Shown here: piece after piece, positions 33,847 to 43,823 of the stretch
How the letters are laid out: every line of letters starts with the position of its first letter
Position numbering within the stretch: the stretch's first letter is position 1
Source of the DNA: Lindgomyces ingoldianus
Lineage: Eukaryota > Ascomycota > Dothideomycetes > Pleosporales > Lindgomycetaceae
Reading direction: 5' to 3'
Assembly: GCF_010093535.1 (NCBI RefSeq)
Contig: NW_022985180.1
Span: 69,748 to 133,747, forward strand
DNA length: 64,000 bases
The notes under the pieces: model-generated
The model's input: the letters and a program-made list of their open reading frames with translations, nothing else
The model's database searches: none
Told to the model about the DNA's origin: nothing
Translations under genes and position numbers: made by a program

Positions 33847-34164
33847 TGTCACGATTGTGCACAAGTAAGGTTATAGAGCTTCACAGAGGTCTAGTTTAAT
33901 TACTACGTGAGGTATCATGGTAGGTACAAGACGTTGTGTAAGAAATAGGAAAGTTTAAAAGAAAATTAGTAATTAAATACTTAGCTTAAAAGTCTAAGCA
34001 CTTTAAGTATAAATTAAGCTTATTTTAGGTTTAGTTAGTGTTAAAGCAGTTTATACTTAAGTTTATGTCTATGTTATGTTATGTTTATGTTAAATGTGCA
34101 CTAATAATACTCTAGTACACATCTAATATAGTTATGTCTAGGATCTAGAGAGGATACTGTAACA
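33847..34164 (-). repeat. 3' LTR of Gypsy-2 (left copy)
   Basis: 318 bp, same length as the right copy; abuts the polypurine tract at 34165-34178. Confidence 0.88.
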
Positions 34165-34179
34165 GTACCCCCCCTTTTA

Positions 34180-37100
34180 TTAGAAAGAGAATCCTTTATA
34201 TTAGTAGTTCTAGCATTAAGTTGTTTTTGTTAGGGTACAGGTTTAGTTTAGATAGATATTAGGTGTAAAATTAGGTTACTGTAAAGTTTTTTTATAAGGC
34301 TTTTACAGGTTCTTATAACAGTTTGTTGTATCTAGTCTATTTTATAAGGTATTTATAAATACATTTCTTTTTATTAAACTAAATCTATTTAACATCTTCT
34401 ATAACATATTCTAGTTTATTATTTATAATAATAAGTTTAGGTAGCAAGTTTAGCTGTCTAAGTAGATAGTTAGATTTAGAGGCTGCTTAGCGCAGCAATA
34501 ATACATAGAACACAAGGTGTATTTTTATGCTATTAGGTAGGATTAATTAGTAAGTGTGTAATAAGACTATATAGGCTACTATAAAAAGGCTAAAGTTCTT
34601 TTAATTAAGTTTCTTTAATTATTAGTTTATTTAAATATTTCTAGCATCTAGCTAAACCTTCTTACTAGCTATATACATAAAGGCAGAGGTTTAAAATTAG
34701 TTTACATACTTTTATTAAAGAGCTTAAGCCTATATAAGCTTTTTATAAACATATTTAAATATATTTTAAATTTTATTAATAAGTCTATTTATATCTATTA
34801 CTTATATAAATTAATAAGTTAGTTAAGGAGTATTTAAAAGTAGTTTAAATCCTATTTAAAAGTAGTATCTATAGTTTACTAAAAACAAAAATACTTATGT
34901 TAATTTAAATATTATGTTATTAGCTTTAAACTATACTATAGCTAACTATTTTACCTAGTTATCCTACTAGTAGTTTATGTACACTTATAAAACTTATTCT
35001 AGTACAGTGTTTATGTTCTTAGTCTAGCTATTAGTCTCTAAGTAAAAAGCTATAAATAGATAAAGGATAATTTAGAGCTGTTTATAGAGTTTATTCTAGA
35101 AGGCTAAGACAAACTGTGTACCTCTGTCTAATATAATTATGTTAAGCAGGCTATAGTAAACTTATACATATTAGTAGAATAACTAGGCTATATTAAGGGC
35201 AGTTATAGAGAAACATAGTATTAAGTGTTAATACTTAGTTAAGTAATTAACAACTACTATAATATTTATATACCCTTTAGATAAAAGTAGGTTTATAATA
35301 AAATTAATTAATATGTCTTTTTAAGCTTATTTAAGAATTAGAAGTAGTTTAAGCAGGCTATTATACCTTTTTTAAAAGGCCTTTACTTTATAGTAAGTAT
35401 AGCAACATAATACATATTAGCGTATAGTATAGAACATGCAGGGCTAGTAGTACTCTCTTTATAGTAGGTTAAGAGTCTTTCCTCTGCCTAGGTGTCCTTT
35501 AATAGGTAAGTTATGTATAATTTAAAGTAGTTTAATTCTTAGTTTATTAAAATTAAAAATTATAAGTTAGTTATAGTAATATAGCTTACTATTTTAGTTT
35601 TTATAGTTAACTAGTGTTACCTTTTTTAACTAACTAGCGCTGTTTTAAAGCAGGTCTAAAGTTTTTTAGATAAATTTGTTATTTAGATACTTATTAATAA
35701 TAATTTAATTAATTATTTAATTTATTTTATTTAGGTTAAGGTCTAAAAATAGCTTAAGTTAAAGTAAAGTTTAGTGTTAAGCCTTTTACACTTTTTTCTA
35801 AGTAAAGATGTTTTAGAATTACTTTATAAAGGCATCTAGTTTCTCTTTATTTTAACTAAGATAATAAGTAATCTTAAAATTAAAATAAAATAGGTATTTA
35901 AACTAATAGACTTATTAGTAGCTAAGTTATTTTATAGTTACAAAGTACTATAAGTTCTTATAGTTAAATAAAACCTATATTAGATGCGCTGCACCTTTTA
36001 GTTTAAGTTGCTATTATTTAAAGTAGTGTACTATAGTAAGTAATTTTTTATTATAGATCTTATAATTACCTTTTATAAAACTTATTCTTTTTAAGAAGTA
36101 TATAATAGGCCTAATAGTCCTATCTAGCTTAGTCTAGAAGAGAACTTCTACTACTATGTAGTCTAAGGCATTAGCTTCTATAAGTATTAGTAGTTTAAAG
36201 TTAAAGTAGTAGAGTATTAAGGCTTTAGTAAAGGCTTTTTTTAGCTAGTTAAAAAACTATTAGTAATTTAAGTTAAAGTTAAATTAAATCTCTTTTTTAG
36301 TAAGTATAATTATAGAGCTTACTTACTATAAAAAGTTATTAATAAATTATTAGTAAAAGTTAGTAAATTTTATAAAAGCTTAAACATTTTTTATGTCTTT
36401 TAGGTATTACTAATCTAGCATAGTCTAAACCTTAATAGAGTCTATTTAAATACTATTTATAAAGATTATATATTCTAAATATGTAACCTTTAATTAGTAA
36501 AACTTACATTTGTCTATGTTAAGTTATAGACCTACTTTTTCTATAGCCTTTAGCACTAGGCGTATATGCTGTTTATGCTCTAAAAGGCTATTACTATAAA
36601 TTAGAATATTATTAATATACATAGTGTAGAACATATCTAGGTAGGGTTAGAGTAAGTTATTTATAAAATGTTAAAAAGTACTAGGCGTGTTAGCTAAGCT
36701 AAAGGGCATTACTAAGTACTTAAATAGTCTGTATTAGGTCTAAAACACTATTAGCTACTTATTACTCTTTACTATTCTTAGCTTATTAAAGGCAGTAATA
36801 ATATCTAACTTTATAAAATACTTTACTTTACTTAGTTAGCTTAAAGTTTCCTATAAAAAAAAAATTAAGTATTAGTTTTTAATAGTAATAGTGTTTAGTC
36901 CTTAGTAGTTAACATAAAATTAAAGCCTACTTTTAAGTTTCTTTATAAATAGTATAAGTAACACTACTAGTAAAAAGCTAGCTTAAATAAACCTTTTTTT
37001 TAAGTTCTTATTAAAGTATTTTTAAAGCACTTTTAATTTATTTAGTAACATCTTATATAGTAGCCTATAACTAGGTTGTTTACTAGGCTTAAAAGTTATC

Positions 37101-37842
37101 TAGTAATTATATAAATGTTATATTAAAAGCTTATTAGACTTATTTTAAAAAAAGACATGTAACAGGTTATAGTAGTTTTAAAAAACTATTATTTTTAAGT
37201 TAGTATGTTTTTAAAAAGCTAAAGCTTAGTTTATATTAAAAATTATAACTACATAGATTTTATAATCTAGTTATTAAGCTAAGATTATAAATAGAGTAGG
37301 TTCTATATAGCAGATGTCTATCTGCTGTTTAAGTCCTAGTTTATATCTAAATTAAGTAAGTAAAGATTTCTTAAAGGCTTTTTTTTCTTTAAGTTTAAGT
37401 AGTTATTAAATTATTTTATATAGCTTATTTTAGTAAAAGGCCTAGCTTATTAGCCTTACTTAAGTAGTTCTTTTTTAGGTTATTAAAAAGTAGGTCTAGA
37501 GACCTTTTATATTAAGTGCTACTTAAGTGTTGTTTAGGTGTAAGCATAAGCATACATTTTAGCATTAGAAAGAGTTAAAGTTTAAAACTTACTCTTAGTA
37601 ATTAAAGGCAACCTTATGCTAATATAGCTATAGTTATTCTAAGATTAGGTTATAACATTTTATGTTTATTATATAGAGCTTAATCTACTCTTTATAGTGT
37701 TAGTAGGTAATTATAATAGTTATAGTATAAAAAATAAAACCTTTTTTAAGTTATTTTCTATTAAATTTAGTTAGGTAAATTATTTAGGTAAGTAGTGTTA
37801 ACTAAAGATTTAGTTTACATACTAGTTCTTTATTAATATAAC
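34180..37842 (-). pseudogene. Gypsy-2 pol relic
   Basis: RT, RNase H and integrase motifs can be read through RIP stops on the minus strand (positions given in the Gypsy-2 entry). The catalytic Asp-Asp of RT is Asn-Asn, consistent with G-to-A change, so it is inactive. Confidence 0.7.
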
Positions 37843-38013
37843 CTATGGTATTCGAGGCCGCACTGAGCCTTGGCTGAGTCGCTGTCTCGCTTCTCGACCA
37901 ATCGCCTCCTGCGGGCGTCTGCGGATGTCCACCCCCGGCTCTCGCGCCCGTGCGGTGGACATCTCCTACTGCACCGGCCGCCTGCTGAGCCCGCCGCTGA
38001 TGGCTCCTGTACT

Positions 38014-38040
<27 letters not shown>
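38014..38040. repeat. (CA)n microsatellite in the Crypton 5' region
   Basis: About 13 CA units followed by TATATGTATG. The unmutated CA run shows RIP has been light here. Confidence 0.95.
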
Positions 38041-38045
<5 letters not shown>

Positions 38046-38194
38046 GTATGGATGGAGAGGCCCTAGGGCAGGCCAGGCCCTGCCCTCACCTTCATCCCGA
38101 GCCCGAGCTTCAGCGTGCACTGCTTGCTGCTGTATATACCCTCCCTCACTGTACACACTCACTCAGGGGCAAGAGCAGGGCAAGGCGAGCGAGC

Positions 38195-40473
38195 ATGGGT
38201 CTACAGCGCAGGGCGCGTCGCGAGCGCGCAGACGTTAACATTGCAAACAACGCTAAGCTGCGCGCTAATGCGCACTATATCCTAGCTACAATTCGCGAGC
38301 AGCGGCCAGAGAATACGCACTAGGTCTATGTTCTAAAACAGGAGGAATTTAAGGTAGTATTCTTGCCTGCCTGCCTGCCTATCTGTGTGTCTGTGTCTGT
38401 GCTAACTCCCGCGTCTAGGCGTTCTGCAAGAGGAAGCAGTACCATAACAGCAGCACTGTTATAAAGGAGAAGCTGCTGCTCTTCCTAGTTAAGGAGGTTG
38501 CAAACTAGCCCTTAAGGACTAGGTCTTACAAGGTAGGGAGCAATGTCCCCTAAGACAAGACGCGTCTTGCCTAGCGCTTAGTTTACGCCTACATTACAGC
38601 TATCACTGACCTCTGGCGAGAGCAGAAGGCGCTGGGCATAAACAGCCACCTATTGCCGCGCGTAGACAGCGTAAGGGAGTACCTTAGGTCTCTGCAGCGC
38701 AGGGATGCCCAGCAAGATTAAGAGCAGTACGCTAACAAGGGCAGAGACACGCTGCTTAACAGCTACACTAAGGACAAGTTTAAGCGGCTCTGTAGCGAGC
38801 TGTGGACACATAGCGCAGACGCGAGCTTGTCCTCAGCAACAGTAGAGTGTCACTTCCGTACGCTAGTCAATCTCATGCTGGGCCACTACATGCTTACGCG
38901 TAGAGGCAACTGCTGTTCTGCAGAGATCTTAGACCTATTCACCTTTAAGTTTAAAAGGGAGGGCCCTACGCGCTGCATGCCCCTAATATTTACTACCTGC
39001 GCAAGTAAGCAGAACTAGCATAGCTAGCTTAAGACAATAGGCGCGCTGCGGCACAGGAAGCTAATTCTCTGCATGCTTAGCAGCCTAGCCTTCTACCTGC
39101 TCTATTGCTAGGACCTAGGCGACAAGCTCTTTCCTAACTTTAGTAAGCGCTTAGCCTAGTACCGCATACAGCTAATTAAGGCCAGCACAGGCGATTGTAC
39201 AGCAGCCTTCTCCTACAACTCCCAGCGCGACTGGGTCGCGAAGGCGTACAGTTACGCTGGGATCTTATCTTAGAAGAAGACTCACCTCTTACGCAGTAGA
39301 GTAGCTAAGCTAGCAGAGCTTAAAGGGGTTAGTAAGGATTAGATTTAGCAAGCAGGCAGGTGGAATTAGGAGTAAATAGTTAGCTGCTACCTTAACTTAC
39401 TGCCGCAGAAGTTCATGAGGTCTATGGCTGGCCATCCGCCGCAGATAGGCTGCTTCGAGATCCCTCGCGCAGCTGTTGTGCCTCTAGACGAGCTCCTGTC
39501 TCTCATCTGGCCAGAGCTCAATGCGTGGAAGGGCCGCTTCAGCCTACACGCTGGCCAGATCAACAACCTAGCCGCAGGGGGCCTCACAAGCCTGCTGCTC
39601 TACCTTAGAGAGGTGATCCTCTAGGACTTAGTTGCGCTGCGCTGGCGCTTCCCTAGCCACCCTGTGTGGAGCCACCCAGTGTTCCAGCACAGGGCGTACG
39701 CCGCCTTCGCTCAGGACATCGACGCGTCTCTCGACGCAGAGGCAGCTCCTAGTCGGCTGTCAGTCCTGTACCAGGCGATACCCCTGCTTGCTGACCAGCT
39801 CCAAGCGCTAGATGCCCAGAACAAGCAGCGGATAAGGGAGCTTAAGAGGGAGCTTAAGGAGGAGCTCAATCACGTGCGCGAGCTGCAGAGATTACAGTCT
39901 CAGCAGCTGCAGGTGCTCACGTCTGGCAGCCTTATGTTCCGCCTGGAGGCATCGCAGGCGCAGGGCGGTCTGCTGCTGCCACCACCTCCACTCAGGCACA
40001 CAGCAGCTGCGCCGCCGTCGCTGGCAGACGTAGATTCAAGCAGGTATACCTCTGCCCAGGCCAGCCTCGCGCCTACGCCGTCTGCGCGCTCGCCTAGCCC
40101 ATCGCCGCTGCCAGCAGCGCTTGAGCTGGCGCCTAAGCTAGAACCTGCACCAAAGCATCGCATGTGCCGCGCTGTGAGGACCGTGGAGGATCTCTGGCGC
40201 GAATAGACAGTAGGCCTGCAGGGCTAGCCTTCCATCGCTGAGCTAGACAGGCGCTGGGGGAACAAGTGGAGGTTAGGTTGTTAGAGCGAGCTGCAGTGGT
40301 ACTCTCTGCGGCTTAAGGTTATTAAGGAGATTAGGCGCATCGCGCAGGCGCGGAGGACCAGCAAGGAGGCGGCTATGTGGCAGGTGAGCCAGCAGCAGCA
40401 GCAGCAGAGGGTCTTGCTGGACCAGCTCTGCAAGCATCTCAGAGTCGCTCGGAAGGAGAGCAATCGCCCCTAG
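38195..40473 (+). pseudogene. Crypton tyrosine recombinase with GCR1_C-like DNA-binding tail
   Basis: Two exons, 38195-38353 and 38419-40473, with a 65-bp intron (GTAGTA, branch GTGCTAAC, CTAG) encode 737 codons in one continuous frame. A TATATA box lies near 38133. The recombinase core shows Thr-Arg-Arg-Gly-Asn (first catalytic Arg, about 38890), Lys-Lys-Thr-His-Leu-Leu-Arg (His-x2-Arg, about 39274-39293), Ala-Gly-Arg-Trp, and the nucleophile Tyr in Ser-Cys-Tyr-Leu (39388-39390), then Phe-Met-Arg-x2-Ala-Gly. A coiled-coil-like Arg/Glu/Leu segment (39820-39900) and a GCR1_C-type Val-Glu-Asp-Leu-Trp-Arg-Glu block (40180-40205) follow. About 18 in-frame TAG/TAA stops, at Gln positions, disable it. 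Ndc10 of the CBF3 complex is a known relative. Confidence 0.85.
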
Positions 40474-40570
40474 TTTTATAGTCCTAGTATTATATATAGT
40501 TATTGTTATAAGAGTTAATTAATTAGTGTTTAGATAGTTATAGCTGCTAAGCAGGGATTCTATTCTACAT

Positions 40571-40870
40571 TGTTCTGCAATTTGCTGCGTCTTGTTGCAA
40601 TTTGCTGCATTATTCTGCAATATGCTGCGTCTTGTTGCAATTTGCTGCATTGTTCTGCAATTTGCTGCGTTTTGTTGCAATTTACTGCATTATTCTGCAA
40701 TTTGCTGCGTCTTGTTGCAATTTGCTGCATTATTCTGCAATATGCTGCGTCTTATTGCAATTTGCTGCATTGTTCTGCAATTTACTGCGTTTTGTTGCAA
40801 TTTACTGCATTATTCTGCAATTTGCTGCTTTTTGTTGCAATTTAATACATTGTTCTGCAATTTGCTGCAT
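40571..40870. repeat. 300-bp satellite with 10-, 40- and 120-bp hierarchy
   Basis: Thirty contiguous 10-bp units. Four unit types alternate (TRTTCTGCAA, TWTGCTGCGT, YTTGTTGCAA, TTTGCTGCAT), making a 40-bp unit, and 40-bp units 2-4 are repeated as units 5-7, making a 120-bp order. All plus-strand frames stay open, giving false ORFs. Confidence 0.92.
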
Positions 40871-42543
40871 TATTAGAATACTGTGCAAGCACAGTATACT
40901 TCTGTCACACTGTGACATTTATAAAGAGGTACCTAGCAGCTATACAGTGCGTTCCTAGCAACGTAATAGCAATTATAATGCAGCTCTGCAGCGCTTTAAA
41001 GCTAGAGCAGCCTGGCAGCTATCATAAGACCAAAAATCAGGCTATTTGCACATGTGGCGGCGTAGATATCGCCCATAGAGGGTGGGCAATGGACATGGGT
41101 GGATACTGGAAGTTGATGAGCGCACGGCCCCCCCTGCCAGCGAAAATCTCGCTAAGCCGCTGAATCAGCCATACAAATGTCGCCGTAGATATACTATTGC
41201 TATTTACTTCTAAGTTAATAAAAGCCTATATTAGGGCTAATATAGTTCTTTATTATAAATATATAAGAATATTAACTTAGTACATCTAGTTATTAGTAAA
41301 AGACTTAGCCTATAAGTTAGCAAAGATTTAGTGTTAAATTAGTTCTAAAAGGTAACTTAGCTCTAAGACAAGCTTTTTTGCAGGCTTTTACTGCTATAGC
41401 TGCAGCTATGTTAAAAGTAGTAAAAAGAATTAAAGCTTAAATATAAGTTAAAGCCTTTATAAAAATAAAATTAAAATAGTAAAAATTTTTAATAAGTACT
41501 AGCAGCGCTACTTACGCAGACTTAAAAAAAAAAATAATATAGTTTTAAAAAATATAACTATGCTTACTATACTTAAAGTATTAACTTTTTTTTTTATAAT
41601 CTTTACACTTTCTAAAACTAACTAGAGTATAATTTAAATTAATTTTTATTACATTAAAGTTTTTATTTGCAACTGCGCTAGTTTAGAGGTGTATTAGGGC
41701 TTATATAGAAAAAAACTTTATGTTATTATTATAGGTAGTAATTAAGTTTACATACATGTTAAAGTTGTTTAGAAGGGGTTCTTTTACTATAGCGTGTTAC
41801 AGTTTAGTTAAGAGGGAGTTATATAAGGCTATAATTAGACCTATTTTATTTAGGCCTATATTAGATGCAAGTTAGTAGAACTTAGTAAAGTGTAAAGTAA
41901 AGCTTTTTTTTTTTTATTATAAAGTATTTAAGTAACTTAAGGCTATTAACTTTTTATTTAAGTCTTTATAAGTTACTTATAAAAACACTATAAATTAATT
42001 TAAGTTAATAATATCCTTATTTATTAGTAAGTTAATTAAGGCTGTTATGTTATAGTTAAGTTAAAAGTAAGCATATAGTAACTAAAAGTGTTTAGAGGGA
42101 AATTAGTCTATATTTTCTTTAAGTTTATATTAAAGCTTATATAAAAAAAAAGTAAGTCTTTTTATTTTTTATTAAATAGTAGAGAATTAAGAAGCTAGTT
42201 AGATTTTATTACTAAGTTAAAAAAGTTATAAGTTATAGGCAGTGTTAAGTAGAAAAGAGTTAAGCTATCTTTAGACTTCTAAGTAAGCTTTAAGGCTAGT
42301 AAGTTTTTAGTTTTTACTACTATAATAAAAGTTAAAGTAAAAACAGACTACTTAATAACATAAAGCTGTTTTTTAAAGTCTTTTTAAAAAGCTTTAAAGC
42401 TTATAACATAGTAGCTTTTTTATAAAGTAAGTGCTTTTTAGAAAGCTTCTTAGCTTACTTTAATAGCTTAAAGTTATATAAGTACTAAGCTTATTAGATT
42501 AAATTTAGAGGCTATTTTTAGCTAAAGTTTTAACACAATATAA

Positions 42544-42861
42544 TGTTATAATTATGCATAAGTAAGGTTATAAAGCTTTATAAAGGTCTAGTTTAATTAC
42601 TATGTAAGGTATTATAGTAGGTACAAGATGTTATGTAAAGAACAGAAAGGTTTAAAAAGAAATTAGTAATTAAATACTTAGCTTAAAAGTCTAAGCGCTT
42701 TAGGTATAAATTAAGCCTATTTTAGGTTTAGTTAGTGTTAAAGTAGTTTATACTTAAGTTTATGTCTGTGTTGTGTTGTGTTTGTGTTAGACGTGCACTA
42801 ATAATACTCTAGTACGCATCTAATACAGTTATGTCTGGGATCCGGGGAGGATACCGTGACA
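42544..42861 (-). repeat. 5' LTR of Gypsy-2 (right copy)
   Basis: 318 bp, ends TGTTATAATT/GTGACA; followed by ATACT. Confidence 0.88.
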
Positions 42862-43423
42862 ATACTATACTTAGCTTTTATGTTAGCTACTAGGTAAAAC
42901 TAGCTCTAGATAACCTCTAGATTTTTATAAAGCACTCTTTTATAATTATACTTATAATTAAACTTTATTATAAACTTAAGGTAGTGCTTAACTTATATAC
43001 TAGTCTAGTTTAAGCTAACCTAGCCTAGATTATGCTTTGTAAGCAAGGAATTAGCTATATTAGCTACAGCTGTAAGCCTAAAAAAAAATCTATATATAAT
43101 AAGCTTAAGTATATACTTAATAACTACTTTTTTTTAAAGCTTAGTTAGATTTCTTAATTTAAGCTAGCATTCTACTTATAAAGGCTGTCTAGCGCGTTAA
43201 TTGCTTAGTGTTGTGTAAAAGACATTATAAATAGCTGCAGCGTGTTATAAGAAAAGTTTTAAGTCTTATTTAAAAGCCTAAAGAGTAAGCTGTATCTAAT
43301 GTTCTTTAGAAGATTTAATCTAGTGTTGTTGTTAAGGCATTATGTAGATAGGTAGAGTTTAGTGGGGGCTTGGCAAAAGTGGCCGGCCAACCCGTGTGGC
43401 CGGCCAACCTGTTAGGTACGTTA

Positions 43424-43823
43424 TACAAATTTACTCTCATCTTCTTAGACACTCTGCAGACAGCTGCAAAAAAAACGTGACGTTACAAGCCACAATGTTG
43501 TCATTAGCCCGGACAAACCTGAGGAGCGTCTAGCCCGTGGGATAAATTTACCCGAGGACTTTCCGCGACAATGCCACGTGATCGTCGTGTAAGCAAGCGT
43601 TAGCCTTCCCAGCCACCAATTCAAGGTCGCAAGCCTAGCCTTCGGACGATTTTCTCTCTTCACTCCATCGCCGCTTCAGCACGGCTATTTTCCCCTCGGC
43701 TCCAACCCTTCCGATACTGCACTAATTGTCCAATCGTCGAAGATCTGACGCCCATGTGCTGAGAACAAAGGAGGAAGGTGCTGATGACCTCTTTTCCCGG
43801 GACGCCGGTTCTTATACGAAGAT
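43424..43823. promoter_or_regulatory. Upstream region of the phosphodiesterase gene, directly bordering the transposon nest
   Basis: 400 bp of normal composition begin exactly after the Fot1-B3 TA. It contains a CACGTG E-box (about 43573) in a CCACGTGATC context. No gene. Confidence 0.45.

Larger units (their letters stand above)
37847..41197 (+). mobile_element. Crypton (tyrosine-recombinase DNA transposon) inserted in Gypsy-2
   Basis: A 3.3-kb GC-rich block sits between the AT-rich pol and gag parts of Gypsy-2. It contains one gene (38195-40473) with Crypton tyrosine recombinase and GCR1_C-like domains. No terminal inverted repeats are seen, as expected for Cryptons, and CTAT at 37843-37846 and 41194-41197 is a candidate short direct repeat. 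The exact ends are uncertain by a few bases because no empty site is available. It includes a 300-bp satellite array and a short hairpin (AGCGA/TCGCT near 41137-41151). Confidence 0.8.
33847..42861 (-). mobile_element. Gypsy-2: full-length 9-kb RIP-mutated Gypsy element carrying a Crypton
   Basis: Two 318-bp LTRs (33847-34164 and 42544-42861) with TGTCACG/GTGACA ends and ATACT duplications (33842-33846, 42862-42866). A run of seven C next to the left LTR is the polypurine tract of a minus-strand element. On the minus strand, the RT box Tyr-Ile-Asn-Asn-Ile-Leu-Ile-Tyr-Ser is near 36600-36630. An integrase HHCC-type zinc finger is at about 35340-35510, with Gly-His, Tyr-Tyr-x-Pro and Cys-Tyr-Thr-Tyr remnants. 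RT upstream of integrase is Gypsy order. Excluding the Crypton, the element is about 5.7 kb. Confidence 0.88.
33270..43421 (-). mobile_element. Fot1-B3: inverted, internally deleted Fot1/pogo transposon split by Gypsy-2
   Basis: Inverted TIRs at both ends (ACGTACCTAACAGG), each flanked by TA (33268-33269, 43422-43423). The 5' end is on the right. Removing the 9-kb Gypsy-2 leaves about 1.13 kb, which is shorter than the Fot1-A element. The sequence jumps from the DDE region directly to the 3' region (near 33670), so the middle of the transposase was deleted. This would be a non-autonomous derivative. Its right TIR is the exact border with the gene-rich region. Confidence 0.85.

Noticed and set aside
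37833..38323. ORFs over the Crypton 5' region including Thr-His repeats
   Set aside because: They run through the (CA)n microsatellite and are out of frame with the recombinase or antisense to it.
38195..40473. Alternative genetic code (TAG/TAA read as Gln)
   Set aside because: Host genes here use TAG/TAA as normal stops, and neighbouring Copia, Gypsy and Fot1 relics show the same CpA-to-TpA stops, so RIP is sufficient.
40570..40958. Three overlapping plus-strand ORFs rich in Cys/Leu/Phe (membrane-protein-like)
   Set aside because: Translations of the 10-bp satellite next to the Crypton; no start context or conserved domain.
25600..43421. Centromere interpretation of the 18-kb AT-rich block
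   Set aside because: All large parts are explained by nested transposons; no centromere-specific evidence can be read from sequence alone.
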